NCBI RefSeq assembly: GCF_020873915.1
Contig: NZ_JAHWGP010000006.1
Location: 186,001 to 250,000 of the forward strand
From: Streptomyces sp. DH5
GTDB lineage: Bacteria > Actinomycetota > Actinomycetes > Streptomycetales > Streptomycetaceae
Direction: 5' to 3'
DNA: 64,000 nucleotides
Shown here: one piece after another, positions 1 through 9,164 of the stretch
Layout of the letters: each line of letters begins with the position of its first letter
Numbering within the stretch: the first letter of the stretch is position 1
Position numbers and translations under genes: made by a program
The notes under the pieces: model-generated
The model's input: only the letters and a program-made list of their open reading frames with translations
Told to the model about the DNA's origin: nothing
Databases searched by the model: none

Positions 1-40
1 CCGCAAGGACTGGCACCGCACCGTCTTCGGGGACCGATAG
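1..40 (+). CDS. C-terminal end of an aldehyde dehydrogenase (partial)
   Basis: Only the last 12 codons are in the window, reading RKDWHRTVFGDR and then TAG at 38-40. This tail resembles the C-terminus of the gamma-aminobutyraldehyde dehydrogenases that precede polyamine transporters in Streptomyces. That is recollection of the family, not a test. If right, the enzyme oxidises 4-aminobutyraldehyde to GABA, which fits the putrescine importer, amine oxidase and gabT that follow on this side of the window. Confidence 0.55.
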   Translation, partial: RKDWHRTVFGDR

Positions 41-89
41 CAGCCAGGCCGTCCGACCGCGGCCATCCTCCCGAAAGGGCACCACGCGC

Positions 90-1337
90 ATGGAGCAGTA
101 CGAGCCCGACCGCCTCTCGCCGGCCCAGGAGGCCGCCGTCCGGCGCAGTTTCCGCAACGGAAGGGCGGCACTCACCCGCCGTTCCCTGCTGCGTGCCTCC
201 ACGGGCGGCGCGCTCGCGGTGGGCGGACTCGGCGCGCTGAGCGCCTGCGGCATCCCCGCCGCCGGGAACACCCGGGGCGGCGTCCCGGCGGAGGACCACT
301 CGAAGGAGGAGAAGTCGGTCAGCTTCTCCAACTGGACCGAGTACATGGACATCGACGAGACCGGGCGCCAGCACCCCACGCTCGACGCGTTCACCGAACG
401 CACCGGCATCAAGGTCAAGTACACCGAGGACATCAACGACAACACCGAGTTCTTCGGCAAGATCAAACCGCAGCTCGCCGCCGGTCAGGACACCGGCCGC
501 GACCTCATCGTCCTCACCGACTGGCTCGCCGCCCGCCTGATCCGGCTCGGCTGGGTGCAGAAACTCGACCCCGCCCACCTCCCGAACGCCTTCGCCAACC
601 TCTCGCCCCAGTTCCGCAGCCCCGACTGGGACCCCGGACGCGCCTACTCCTATCCCTGGCAGGGCATCGCGACCGTCATCGCCTACAACAAGAAGGCGCT
701 CGACGGCGTCGAGGTGAAGACCCTCTCCGACCTGCTGGACAACCCGAAGCTCAAGGGACGCGTCGGTCTCCTCACCGAGATGCGCGACACCATGGGCCTG
801 ACCCTGCTCGACATGGGCAAGGAGCCGGAGAAGTTCACCGCCGACGACTACGACGCGGCGCTCGCCCGGCTGCAGAGGGCCGTCGACAAGGGCCAGATCC
901 GCCGCTTCACCGGCAACGACTACACGGCCGACATCAGCAAGGGCGACTTCGCCGCCTGTGTGGCCTGGGCCGGGGACGTCGTCCAGCTGAAGGCGGACAA
1001 CCCGGACATCGACTTCCTGATACCGGACAGCGGCTACATGATGTCCAGCGACAACCTGCTGGTGCCGAACAAGGCCCGCCACAAGACCAACGCCGAGCGG
1101 CTCATCGACTACTACTTCGAGCCGAAGGCCGCCGCGGAGCTCGCCGCCTACATCAACTTCGTCTGCCCGGTCGACGGAGTGAAGGACGAGCTCGCGAAGC
1201 TCGACGAGGACGCGGCGAACAACCCGCTGATCATCCCCGACAAGGCCATGCAGGCCAAGTCCCGTGCCTTCCGCTCCCTGAGCTCCAAGGAAGAAACGGA
1301 ATTCGAAGAGAAGTTCGCGAAGCTCACTGGGGCGTGA
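90..1337 (+). CDS. Spermidine/putrescine ABC transporter substrate-binding lipoprotein (PotD-like)
   Basis: 415 residues. The N-terminus carries a twin-arginine motif (TRRSLLRAS, about residues 29-37), a hydrophobic stretch and the lipobox LSAC near residue 50, so the protein is probably Tat-exported and lipid-anchored. The mature part has the features of the PotD/PotF periplasmic-binding family (SFSNWTEYMD near the start, TDWLAARL, WAGDVVQL, and a conserved end of helix-rich repeats). It would capture polyamines outside the membrane for the permease pair encoded at 2514-4247. The ATPase gene starts 4 nt after the stop, so the four transporter genes form one operon. Substrate preference (putrescine versus spermidine) cannot be read from the sequence. 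Confidence 0.93.
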   Translation: MEQYEPDRLSPAQEAAVRRSFRNGRAALTRRSLLRASTGGALAVGGLGALSACGIPAAGNTRGGVPAEDHSKEEKSVSFSNWTEYMDIDETGRQHPTLDAFTERTGIKVKYTEDINDNTEFFGKIKPQLAAGQDTGRDLIVLTDWLAARLIRLGWVQKLDPAHLPNAFANLSPQFRSPDWDPGRAYSYPWQGIATVIAYNKKALDGVEVKTLSDLLDNPKLKGRVGLLTEMRDTMGLTLLDMGKEPEKFTADDYDAALARLQRAVDKGQIRRFTGNDYTADISKGDFAACVAWAGDVVQLKADNPDIDFLIPDSGYMMSSDNLLVPNKARHKTNAERLIDYYFEPKAAAELAAYINFVCPVDGVKDELAKLDEDAANNPLIIPDKAMQAKSRAFRSLSSKEETEFEEKFAKLTGA

Positions 1338-1341
1338 CGAG

Positions 1342-2514
1342 ATGAAGACCACCCAAGACATGACCGCGCCCGGCAACGGCGGGGACGTCCGCCTCACCGG
1401 CATCGGCAAGACCTACGGCTCCTTCACCGCCGTGCACCCCCTCGACCTGACCGTGCCGGAAGGTTCCTTCTTCGCCCTGCTCGGCGCGTCCGGCTGCGGC
1501 AAGACCACCACCCTGCGCATGATCGCCGGCCTGGAGGAGCCCTCCACCGGCACCGTCCACCTCGGCGACCAGGACGTCACCGCCCTGCCGCCGTACAAAC
1601 GGCCGGTGAACACGGTCTTCCAGTCCTACGCCCTCTTCCCGCACCTCGACATCTTCGAGAACGTCGCCTTCGGCCTGCGCCGGCGCGGCATCAGGAGCGT
1701 GAAGAAGCAGGTCGAGGAGATGCTGGAGCTGGTCCAGCTCGGCGAGCAGGCCCGCAAGAAGCCGCACCAGCTCTCGGGCGGCCAGCAGCAGCGCGTCGCC
1801 GTGGCCCGCGCGCTGATCAACCACCCCAAGGTGCTCCTCCTCGACGAGCCGCTCGGCGCCCTCGACCTGAAGCTGCGCCGCCAGATGCAGCTGGAGCTCA
1901 AGCGGATCCAGACCGAGGTCGGCATCACCTTCGTGCACGTCACGCACGACCAGGAGGAGGCCATGACCATGGCCGACACGGTCGCCGTGATGAACGCCGG
2001 CCGCGTCGAGCAGCTCGGCGCGCCCGCCGACCTCTACGAGAACCCCCGCACCACCTTCGTCGCCAACTTCCTCGGCACCTCCAACTTCATCGAGGCCGAA
2101 ATCGACTCGGCGTCCGGCGGAGAGCTCGTCCTGAAGGCGGGCGGCGGCAGGCTGGTCCTGCCCGAGGCCCGCAACAGCGCCCCCACCGCGACCGGAGGCA
2201 AGGTGCTGGTGGGCGTGCGCCCGGAGAAGATCTCCCTCACGCACGCCGACGACGCCGGCGGGATACCCGGGGGCCGCAACCGCATCACCGGCCGCATAGC
2301 CGGCGCCGGCTTCATCGGCGTCTCCACGCAGTTCGTCGTCGACAGCCCCGTCTGCACCGACTTCGAGGTCTACGTCCAGAACATCGACCGCGACCCCCGG
2401 CTGGTGCCCGGCGCCGAGGTCGTCCTGCACTGGAACCCGGCGCACACCTTCGGCCTGGACGCCGCACAGGACATCGACGCCGGCGTCGAGACGGCCGAGG
2501 AGGAGGTCGTCTGA
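1342..2514 (+). CDS. potA: Polyamine ABC transporter ATP-binding protein (PotA-like)
   Basis: 390 residues, the usual length for PotA-type ATPases with a C-terminal TOBE domain. Visible motifs are Walker [10 protein letters not shown] (about residues 49-57), the Q-loop segment around [10 protein letters not shown], the ABC signature [15 protein letters not shown], Walker [13 protein letters not shown] and the H-loop [12 protein letters not shown]. The C-terminal 130 residues contain the TOBE-type segment [13 protein letters not shown]. It energises import by the permeases of 2514-4247. Its stop overlaps the next start (TGATG at 2512-2516), indicating translational coupling. Confidence 0.95.
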   Translation: MKTTQDMTAPGNGGDVRLTGIGKTYGSFTAVHPLDLTVPEGSFFALLGASGCGKTTTLRMIAGLEEPSTGTVHLGDQDVTALPPYKRPVNTVFQSYALFPHLDIFENVAFGLRRRGIRSVKKQVEEMLELVQLGEQARKKPHQLSGGQQQRVAVARALINHPKVLLLDEPLGALDLKLRRQMQLELKRIQTEVGITFVHVTHDQEEAMTMADTVAVMNAGRVEQLGAPADLYENPRTTFVANFLGTSNFIEAEIDSASGGELVLKAGGGRLVLPEARNSAPTATGGKVLVGVRPEKISLTHADDAGGIPGGRNRITGRIAGAGFIGVSTQFVVDSPVCTDFEVYVQNIDRDPRLVPGAEVVLHWNPAHTFGLDAAQDIDAGVETAEEEVV

Positions 2515-3443
2515 TGGCCACGCTCACCGAGGCGCCCCCCGTGGTGCCGCCGCCCGCTCCGGAGAAGAGACCCCCGCGCGCCCGGGGCCGCTGGACGCCG
2601 TACCTGCTCCTGCTGCCCGGCCTGCTGTGGCTGCTGGTGTTCTTCGCGCTGCCGGTGATCTACCAGGCCTCCACGTCCGTGCAGACGGGCTCCCTGGAAC
2701 AGGGCTACGAGGTCACCTGGCACTTCGCGACGTACTGGGAGGCGCTCTCCGAGTACTGGCCGCAGTTCGTCCGCTCGGTGCTCTACGCGGCCTCCGCGAC
2801 CGTGCTGTGCCTGCTGCTCGGCTACCCGCTGGCCTACCTGATCGCCTTCCGCGCGGGACGCTGGCGCAACCTGATCATGATCCTGGTGATCGCGCCGTTC
2901 TTCACCAGCTTCCTCATCCGCACCCTCGCCTGGAAGACGATCCTCGCCGACGGCGGCCCGGTGGTCGACGCCCTCAACGCCCTGCACGTCCTGGACGTCA
3001 CCGCCTGGCTCGGCTGGACCGCAGGCGACCGGGTGCTCGCCACCCCGCTCGCCGTCGTGTGCGGTCTGACGTACAACTTCCTGCCGTTCATGATCCTGCC
3101 GCTCTACACCTCGCTGGAGCGCATCGACCCCCGGCTGCACGAGGCGGCGAACGACCTCTACGCCAAGCCGTCGACCACCTTCCGCCGCGTCACCTTCCCG
3201 CTGTCGATGCCGGGCGTGGTCTCCGGCACGCTGCTGACCTTCATCCCGGCGTCCGGCGACTACATCAACGCGGACCTGCTCGGTTCCACCGACACCCGCA
3301 TGGTCGGCAACGTCATCCAGTCGCAGTTCCTGCGGATCCTCGACTATCCGACCGCCGCGGCACTCTCCTTCATCCTGATGGCCGCCATTCTCGTCATCGT
3401 CACGCTCTACATCCGCAAGTCCGGGACGGAGGATCTGGTTTAA
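2514..3443 (+). CDS. Polyamine ABC transporter permease (PotB-like)
   Basis: 309 residues with a short proline-rich cytoplasmic N-terminus and about six membrane segments, starting with YLLLLPGLLWLLVFFALPVIY. The EAA-loop region (EAANDLYAKPSTTFRRVTFPLSMPGV, about residues 208-233) is the contact surface for the ATPase. It is paired with the permease that begins directly after its stop codon. PotB and PotC are assigned by order and by the longer N-terminus of the first permease. Confidence 0.92.
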   Translation: MATLTEAPPVVPPPAPEKRPPRARGRWTPYLLLLPGLLWLLVFFALPVIYQASTSVQTGSLEQGYEVTWHFATYWEALSEYWPQFVRSVLYAASATVLCLLLGYPLAYLIAFRAGRWRNLIMILVIAPFFTSFLIRTLAWKTILADGGPVVDALNALHVLDVTAWLGWTAGDRVLATPLAVVCGLTYNFLPFMILPLYTSLERIDPRLHEAANDLYAKPSTTFRRVTFPLSMPGVVSGTLLTFIPASGDYINADLLGSTDTRMVGNVIQSQFLRILDYPTAAALSFILMAAILVIVTLYIRKSGTEDLV

Positions 3444-4247
3444 ATGGCCTTCGTCACCTGGCTCAAGCGCCATCTCGTCGTCATCGCGGGGCTGTTGACC
3501 CTCGCCTACCTCCTCCTGCCGAACGTCGTCGTCACCGTGTTCTCCTTCAACAACCCGAAGGGGCGCTTCAACTACACCTGGCAGGAGTTCTCCACCGAGG
3601 CGTGGCAGGACCCCTGCGGTGTCTCCGGCCTCTGCGCCTCGCTGTCGCTGAGCCTCCAGATCGCCCTGTGGGCGACGCTCGGCGCCACCCTCCTCGGCAC
3701 GATGATCGCCTTCGCCCTGGTCCGCTACCGCTTCCGCGCCCGCGGCGCCGTCAACTCGCTGATCTTCCTGCCGATGGCCATGCCCGAGGTCGTCATGGCC
3801 GCCTCGCTGCTCACCCTCTTCCTCAACATGGGCGCCCGGCTGGGCTTCTGGACGATCCTGATCGCCCACATCATGTTCTGCCTCAGCTTCGTGGTGGTCG
3901 CCGTGAAGGCGCGCGTGATGTCGATGGACCCCCGCCTCGAACAGGCCGCGCAGGACCTGTACGCCGGCCCCGTCCAGACGTTCCTCCGGGTCACCCTGCC
4001 GATCGCCGCCCCCGGCATCGCGGCGGGCGCGCTGCTCGCCTTCGCGCTCTCCTTCGACGACTTCATCATCACCAACTTCAACGCCGGCTCGACCGTCACC
4101 TTCCCGATGTTCGTCTGGGGTTCGGCCCAGCGGGGAACCCCCGTGCAGATCAACGTCATCGGGACGGCCATGTTCGTCATCGCCGTGACGCTGGTCCTGG
4201 TCTCCATGCTCATCGGCAGTCGTCGCCGGAACCGGCAGAAGGCGTAG
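3444..4247 (+). CDS. Polyamine ABC transporter permease (PotC-like)
   Basis: 267 residues, about six membrane segments, with the EAA-type loop EQAAQDLYAGPVQTFLRVTLPIAAPGI (about residues 169-195) and the PotC-like stretch SFDDFIITNFNAG. Its ATG follows the potB-like stop with no gap. It completes a binding protein - ATPase - permease - permease set. The next gene, an amine oxidase, starts 36 nt downstream and probably shares the transcript. Confidence 0.92.
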   Translation: MAFVTWLKRHLVVIAGLLTLAYLLLPNVVVTVFSFNNPKGRFNYTWQEFSTEAWQDPCGVSGLCASLSLSLQIALWATLGATLLGTMIAFALVRYRFRARGAVNSLIFLPMAMPEVVMAASLLTLFLNMGARLGFWTILIAHIMFCLSFVVVAVKARVMSMDPRLEQAAQDLYAGPVQTFLRVTLPIAAPGIAAGALLAFALSFDDFIITNFNAGSTVTFPMFVWGSAQRGTPVQINVIGTAMFVIAVTLVLVSMLIGSRRRNRQKA

Positions 4248-4283
4248 CCACACCTCCGCAGTCCCCTGTAGGGAGTTGACATC

Positions 4284-5702
4284 ATGGCCCCTGACGCCAT
4301 GAGCCGCTGGACGAGATCCCTTTCCGAGGCCCGGCCGGTCTCCTACTGGCTGGACGACCCCGGCAGGCCCGACCCGGAGCCCGCCCTCACCGGCCCCGAG
4401 ACCTGCGACCTGCTGGTCGTGGGCGGCGGCTACAGCGGACTGTGGACCGCGCTGATCGCCAAGGAGCGCGACCCCGCCCGGGACGTGGTGCTGGTGGAGG
4501 GCCGCGAGGTGGGCTGGGCCGCCTCCGGCCGCAACGGCGGATTCTGCGCCGCCTCCCTCACCCACGGCCTGCCCAACGGACTGACCCGCTGGCCGGACGA
4601 GATCCGCACCCTTCAGCGGCTGGGCGACCGCAACCTCGACGCCATCGAGGAGACGGTCGCCCGCCACCGCATCGACTGCGACTTCGAACGCACCGGTGAG
4701 ATCGACGTCGCCACCGAGCCGTACCAGGCCCGGGAGCTCAGGGACTGGTACGACAGGATCCGGTCCGAGGGCCTCGCCGAAGGCATCGAGTACCTGGACA
4801 CCGACGCCGTACGGGACCAGGTGAACTCCCCGACCTTCCAGGCCGGCCTGTACGACCGCCGGGGCGTGGCGATGCTGGACCCCGCCGGGCTCGCCTGGGG
4901 ACTGAAGCGGGCCTGCCTCGACCTGGGCGTCCGCGTGTACGAGCACACCCCCGCCCTCGGCCTGCGGCCGCACGGCGGCGGCATGGCCGTCCGCACCCCG
5001 TACGGGGCGGTCCGCGCCCGCACGGTGGCGCTCGGCACCAACGTCTTCCCCAGCCTGGTGCGGCGGGTCCGCCCCTACACCGTCCCGGTGTACGACTACG
5101 CCCTGATGACCGAGCCGCTCACCGAAGGACAGCTCGCCTCGATCGGCTGGAAGAACCGCCAGGGCCTCGGGGACGGCGCCAACCAGTTCCACTACTTCCG
5201 GCTGTCCGCAGACAACCGGATCCTGTGGGGCGGCTACGACGCGATCTACCCCTATGGCGGCCGGGTGCGTGCCGAGTACGACGACCGGCCGGAGACCTAT
5301 GCCAGGCTCGCCGGGCACTTCTTCACCTGTTTCCCGCAGCTGGAGGGGGTGCGCTTCACCCACGCCTGGGGCGGCGCGATCGACACCTGCTCCCGCTTCT
5401 CGGCGTTCTTCGGCACGGCGCACGCGGGCCGGGTGGCCTACGCGGCGGGGTACACGGGGCTCGGGGTGGGCGCCACCCGCTTCGGCGCCGAGGTGATGCT
5501 GGACCTGCTGGCGGGGGAGCGGACCGAGCGCACGGAGCTGGAGATGGTGCGCAGGAAGCCGCTGCCGTTCCCGCCGGAGCCGTTCGCCTGGACCGGCATC
5601 GCCCTCACCAAGTGGTCCCTGGCCAGGGCGGACGCCCGGGGCGGGCACCGCAACCTGTGGCTGCGGACGATGGACAGGCTGGGCCTGGGCTTCGACAGCT
5701 GA
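4284..5702 (+). CDS. FAD-dependent amine oxidoreductase (DAO/PuuB-like)
   Basis: 472 residues. The N-terminal dinucleotide fold shows VVGGGYSGLWTAL (about residues 46-58) followed by the FAD-binding segment GWAASGRNGGF, typical of the DAO superfamily and of gamma-glutamylputrescine oxidase (PuuB) and related oxidases. The C-terminus has the second FAD contact AAGYTGLGVGATRFGAEVMLDLL. A GGGAG-type ribosome site lies 10 nt before ATG 4284. Position directly after the polyamine importer suggests oxidation of putrescine or a modified putrescine to the aminoaldehyde used by the dehydrogenase upstream. No glutamylpolyamine synthetase is visible here, so whether the substrate is free or gamma-glutamylated amine is open. 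It converges with the PAP2 gene, stops 13 nt apart. Confidence 0.85.
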   Translation: MAPDAMSRWTRSLSEARPVSYWLDDPGRPDPEPALTGPETCDLLVVGGGYSGLWTALIAKERDPARDVVLVEGREVGWAASGRNGGFCAASLTHGLPNGLTRWPDEIRTLQRLGDRNLDAIEETVARHRIDCDFERTGEIDVATEPYQARELRDWYDRIRSEGLAEGIEYLDTDAVRDQVNSPTFQAGLYDRRGVAMLDPAGLAWGLKRACLDLGVRVYEHTPALGLRPHGGGMAVRTPYGAVRARTVALGTNVFPSLVRRVRPYTVPVYDYALMTEPLTEGQLASIGWKNRQGLGDGANQFHYFRLSADNRILWGGYDAIYPYGGRVRAEYDDRPETYARLAGHFFTCFPQLEGVRFTHAWGGAIDTCSRFSAFFGTAHAGRVAYAAGYTGLGVGATRFGAEVMLDLLAGERTERTELEMVRRKPLPFPPEPFAWTGIALTKWSLARADARGGHRNLWLRTMDRLGLGFDS

Positions 5703-5715
5703 GGGAAGCGGGCCG

Positions 5716-6387
5716 TCAACGGCGTCGAACCCGGGAGCCGTCCGCGGGGGCGGGAACGCCCGTGCGTCCCACCAGCAGCCACAGACCGGTCAGCAGCGCC
5801 GCGCCGAGGCACCAACTGGCCACCACGTCCAGCGGCCAGTGGTAGCCCCGGCGCACCAGTCCGTACGAGGCGCCCAGCACCAGGACGCCGCAGAGCGCGA
5901 GCAGACCGCGTCGCACGGCCGGCGACCGCAGCAGCGGCAGGAGCAGCAGCGTCGCCGCGCCGTACGCCACGACGGCGGTGGCGGTGTGCCCGGAGGGGTA
6001 GTAGCCGACCGCCGGGGGCACGGCCGGAGTGCCGGGGCGGTCGGTCCACTCCTTCAGCGGCGCGACCAGCGCCGGCACCAGCGCCATCGCCACGGCCCCG
6101 GCGAGGGGCGGCAGCCACCAGCGGTCACGGCCCCGCCGGCGCCCGTGCCACGCGGCGACGGCCAGGGCGAGCGCGAGGACGGGCACGGCCACCTGGACGT
6201 TGCCGATGTCGGCGAGCAGTTCGGAGGCCCCGTCCGGCCGGACCAGGCCCTCGCTCAGCCGCTCGTCGAGGTCCACCAGCGGCCCGTCGACGACGACCTG
6301 CCAGGTGATCAGCGCGAAGAGGAGCAGGGGCGGTCCGAGCAGCAGCATGCCGCCCAGCTTCGCAGGTCGGCGGGCCCGTAGGCTCAC
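5716..6387 (-). CDS. PAP2-family membrane phosphatase
   Basis: About 223 residues, five to six hydrophobic segments. The three PAP2/vanadium-haloperoxidase motifs are present: KEWTDRP (motif 1 lysine and RP), YYPSGHTA (motif 2 PSGH) and RRGYHWPLDV (motif 3 arginine, histidine and aspartate). Such enzymes remove phosphate from lipid phosphates such as undecaprenyl diphosphate or phosphatidate at the outer membrane face. The start is uncertain. GTG 6387 is used here; GTG 6426 would add 13 residues over the neighbouring gene, and ATG 6348 begins directly before the first membrane segment. It is divergent from the TPR gene with only a few bases between. Confidence 0.85.
   Translation of the reverse strand: MSLRARRPAKLGGMLLLGPPLLLFALITWQVVVDGPLVDLDERLSEGLVRPDGASELLADIGNVQVAVPVLALALAVAAWHGRRRGRDRWWLPPLAGAVAMALVPALVAPLKEWTDRPGTPAVPPAVGYYPSGHTATAVVAYGAATLLLLPLLRSPAVRRGLLALCGVLVLGASYGLVRRGYHWPLDVVASWCLGAALLTGLWLLVGRTGVPAPADGSRVRRR
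6379..6384 (+). promoter_or_regulatory. Candidate -10 box for leaderless transcription of the TPR gene
   Basis: TAGGCT stands 8 nt before the GTG at 6393 and there is no purine-rich ribosome site. In Streptomyces a TANNNT box at this distance usually places the transcription start on, or next to, the start codon. A convincing -35 is not visible. Confidence 0.4.
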
Positions 6388-6392
6388 CGCCC

Positions 6393-7202
6393 GTGAAGCC
6401 CATACGACGAATACGGGAAAAGGCACGACGCGAGCTCTTCGCCCGGCTCGAGGACCGGTTCAGGCAGGGGGAGTACGAGGAGGTCGAGGCCACGGCACGC
6501 GCGCTCGCCGAAGGCGCGCGGAGGTCCTGGCGGAAGCGGCCCCTGCCGGAGTGGCAGGCGCGGACGCTGGCCACGATGGCGGCCGTCGCACACGGGCGCC
6601 AGGCGGAGGTGCTGGGCGAGCTGGAGACGCTGATCGCCGAGCTGGAGCCGGTCGACGTCGAGTCGCAGGTCCTGCGGCTGGTGGTGCGCAGGAACCGCGT
6701 GGTGGTCCTCTCCGGCCAGGAGCGGTACGAGGAGGCCGAGCGGGAGGCACTGGACATCCTCGGTGAGATCTCCCGGATCGCCCACCTCGTCGCCCTGTCG
6801 AAGCTGGAGCTGAGCGCCCTGGGCCTCCTGGCCGGGGCACTGTGCGGGCAGGGCCGTTTCGAGGAGGCGGAGGCCATCACCCGCGGCAACCTCTCCCGCG
6901 CGGGCGACGGCGCCGCGGTCCCGCGCGTCACGCTGGCGCGCAGCCTGAACGGACAGGGCAGGTACGAGGAGGCGCTGACCGGGTTGCGGGGCCTCACGCC
7001 GCCACCGGACCGCAAGGACAGCGGACTCCTCGACCTGGTGACGGCCGAGGCCCTGCTGGGTCTGGGGCGCCGTGAGGAGGCGGAGGCCGGGGCCCGCCGG
7101 GCGCTGGCCGACTGCGAGCGGAGCCTGCATCCGGCCCATCCCCGCATCGGGAAGGCCCGCGCCCTGCTGGCGCGCGTCACCGGGGAGGAACCCCGTCCGT
7201 GA
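6393..7202 (+). CDS. Tetratricopeptide-repeat protein of unknown function
   Basis: 269 residues, soluble, strongly charged and alanine/leucine rich. Repeated helix-turn-helix units with G-x-x-E/Y-E-A-E patterns occur (GEYEEVEATARALAEG, ERYEEAEREALDILGE, GRFEEAEAITRGNLSR, GRYEEALTGLRGL, GRREEAEAGARRALAD), so it folds as a TPR superhelix for protein contacts. No enzymatic domain or membrane segment is present. Neighbours do not suggest a partner. The GTG start lacks a ribosome site and is probably leaderless. A strong inverted repeat follows its stop. Confidence 0.8.
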   Translation: MKPIRRIREKARRELFARLEDRFRQGEYEEVEATARALAEGARRSWRKRPLPEWQARTLATMAAVAHGRQAEVLGELETLIAELEPVDVESQVLRLVVRRNRVVVLSGQERYEEAEREALDILGEISRIAHLVALSKLELSALGLLAGALCGQGRFEEAEAITRGNLSRAGDGAAVPRVTLARSLNGQGRYEEALTGLRGLTPPPDRKDSGLLDLVTAEALLGLGRREEAEAGARRALADCERSLHPAHPRIGKARALLARVTGEEPRP

Positions 7203-7207
7203 ACACC

Positions 7208-7244
7208 GAAGGGCCGGCGCAAGGGGGGGGAGCGCCGGCCCTTC
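7208..7244 (+). terminator. Inverted repeat, probable terminator of the TPR gene
   Basis: A perfect 13-bp stem (7208-7220 with 7232-7244) encloses an 11-nt purine-rich loop directly after the TPR stop codon. There is no T-run, as is common in Streptomyces. The rest of the gap to 7601 holds only a second 9-bp stem (7421-7429 with 7434-7442, loop TTCC), downstream of gabT on the other strand. I see no gene there. Confidence 0.7.
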
Positions 7245-7601
7245 GGGAACGGCTTGCCGAACGAGGTGCCCGGACGGCCGTCCGGACCGGAACGCCGCGC
7301 GCCCCGGGGGGTCTGGGGCGGGCGACCGTCCGGTCCTGAGGAGACCCGAGGCCTTCAGGCCCCGGTTGTGTGTGCGCGAGGGCACGGCCAGGCCGAAGCT
7401 GGGGAGGCCCCGGCCCGAGCCGTCCACGGTTCCCCGTGGACGGGGTGTGTCTCTCGTCCGTGGAGAAACCTACGGCAGGGGGTGGCCCTGCGACAGGGCC
7501 GACGGCCTCCTGCCATCCACCCCGCACACGTTCTTCACACCCTCCGCCGTCCACCGGCCGCCGCGGGCCGGGGCAGGCGGCTCACCTGCCCCGATGCCGG
7601 C

Positions 7602-8936
7602 TCAGATGCGCGCGAACGCCTGCTCGATGATGTCGAGTCCCTCGTTCAGCAGGTCCTCGCCGATGACCAGCGGCGGCAGGAAACGCAGCACGTTGCCGTA
7701 GGTGCCACAGGTCAGGACCAGCAGCCCCTCCTGGTGGCAGGCCTTCGCCAGGGCGGCGGTCGCCTCCGGGGCCGGCTCCTTGGTGTCGCGGTCCTTGACC
7801 AGTTCGATCGCGATCATCGCGCCGCGGCCGCGGACGTCGCCGATGAGGTCGAACTTCTCGGCCATGGCGGCGAGGCGGCCCTTCATGACCGACTCGATGT
7901 GCTTCGCCCTGGCGTTGAGGTCCAGCTCCCTCATCGTCTCGATGGCGCCGAGCGCGCCCGCGCAGGCCACCGGGTTGCCGCCGTAGGTGCCGCCCAGGCC
8001 GCCCGCGTGCGCCGCGTCCATGATCTCGGCGCGGCCGGTGACGGCCGCCAGCGGCAGACCGCCCGCGATGCCCTTCGCCGTCGTGATCAGGTCCGGGACG
8101 ACGCCCTCGTCCTCGCAGGCGAACCACTGGCCGGTGCGGCAGAAGCCGGACTGGATCTCGTCGGCGACGAAGACGATGCCGTTGTCCCGGGCGAACGCGC
8201 TGATCGCGGGCAGGAAGCCCTTCGCCGGCTCAATGAAGCCGCCCTCGCCGAGCACCGGCTCGATGATGACCGCGGCCACGTTCTCCGCGCCGACCTGCTT
8301 GGAGATCTGGTCGATGGCCTGCGCGGCGGCCTCGGCACCGGCGTTCTCCGGGCCGGTCGGCCAGCGGTAGCCGTAGGCGACCGGGACGCGGTACACCTCG
8401 GGCGCGAACGGGCCGAAGCCGTGCTTGTACGGCATGTTCTTCGCGGTCAGCGCCATGGTGAGGTTGGTGCGGCCGTGGTAGCCGTGGTCGAACACGACGA
8501 CCGCCTGCCGCCTGGTGTACGCACGCGCGATCTTCACGGCGTTCTCTACGGCCTCGGCGCCGCTGTTGAACAGCGCGGACTTCTTGGCGTGGTCGCCCGG
8601 GGTCAGCTCCGCGAGCGCCTCGGCGACGGCGACGTAGCCCTCGTACGGCGTGACCATGAAACAGGTGTGCGTGAAGTCGGCCAGCTGGGCGGAGGCACGG
8701 CGCACGACGGCCTCGGCGGAGGCGCCGACGGAGGTCACGGCGATGCCCGAGCCGAAGTCGATCAGCCGGTTGCCGTCGACGTCCTCGATGATCCCCCCGC
8801 CGGCCCGGGCGGTGAACACGGGCAGTACGGAGCCCACGCCCTGCGCGACCGCGGCGGTGCGGCGGGCCTGCAGCTCCTGCGACTTCGGGCCGGGGATGGC
8901 GGTGACGACGCGGCGCTCCTGCGGAAGTGCGGTCAT
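7602..8936 (-). CDS. gabT: 4-aminobutyrate aminotransferase
   Basis: 444 residues, standard for class III (AT-II) PLP aminotransferases. Visible features are the GSGIAVTSVG entry segment, NSGAEAVENAVKIAR that binds the PLP phosphate, DHGYHGRTNLTMALT, the PLP-ring aspartate in FVADEIQSGF, and the Schiff-base lysine in TTAKGIAGGLP. It converts GABA plus 2-oxoglutarate to succinic semialdehyde plus glutamate. The ATG at 8936 has an AGGAG site 7-8 nt upstream. Together with the importer and amine oxidase upstream and the aldehyde dehydrogenase at 13855 it forms a putrescine/GABA degradation set, although it is transcribed alone on the minus strand. Confidence 0.95.
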   Translation of the reverse strand: MTALPQERRVVTAIPGPKSQELQARRTAAVAQGVGSVLPVFTARAGGGIIEDVDGNRLIDFGSGIAVTSVGASAEAVVRRASAQLADFTHTCFMVTPYEGYVAVAEALAELTPGDHAKKSALFNSGAEAVENAVKIARAYTRRQAVVVFDHGYHGRTNLTMALTAKNMPYKHGFGPFAPEVYRVPVAYGYRWPTGPENAGAEAAAQAIDQISKQVGAENVAAVIIEPVLGEGGFIEPAKGFLPAISAFARDNGIVFVADEIQSGFCRTGQWFACEDEGVVPDLITTAKGIAGGLPLAAVTGRAEIMDAAHAGGLGGTYGGNPVACAGALGAIETMRELDLNARAKHIESVMKGRLAAMAEKFDLIGDVRGRGAMIAIELVKDRDTKEPAPEATAALAKACHQEGLLVLTCGTYGNVLRFLPPLVIGEDLLNEGLDIIEQAFARI

Positions 8937-9149
8937 GCGGGGCTCCTGGGGGGTGTAACGGACGCTTTTTCCTTCTTTTCTCGCAGGTTAGGGCCCCTGG
9001 AGGGGGCTGGGCATGCTCCATGTGGGCGCTGTACGGGGTCTCCCGTTGTCCGCGGTGGACATAGCGGGGTGGGCAGCCCTCACCGCGTTCCCCGGACGCG
9101 GGTGCCCGCGGCCGACCGCGTAATCGCTGGACTCGACCTGCCGGGGCGT

Positions 9150-9155
9150 TAGATT
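9150..9155 (+). promoter_or_regulatory. Candidate -10 box before the VirD4-like ATPase gene
   Basis: TAGATT (or TTAGAT one base earlier) ends 9 nt before ATG 9165, and no Shine-Dalgarno sequence precedes that ATG. This suggests leaderless or near-leaderless translation from 9165. Confidence 0.3.
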
Positions 9156-9164
9156 GGCTCGCTG

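Noticed and set aside
2370-5648. Minus-strand open frame of over 1000 codons opposite the polyamine transporter genes
   Set aside because: It is antisense to four well-supported genes, composed of low-complexity Gly/Val/Glu/His/Arg runs, with no ribosome site. High GC content removes stop codons in this frame.
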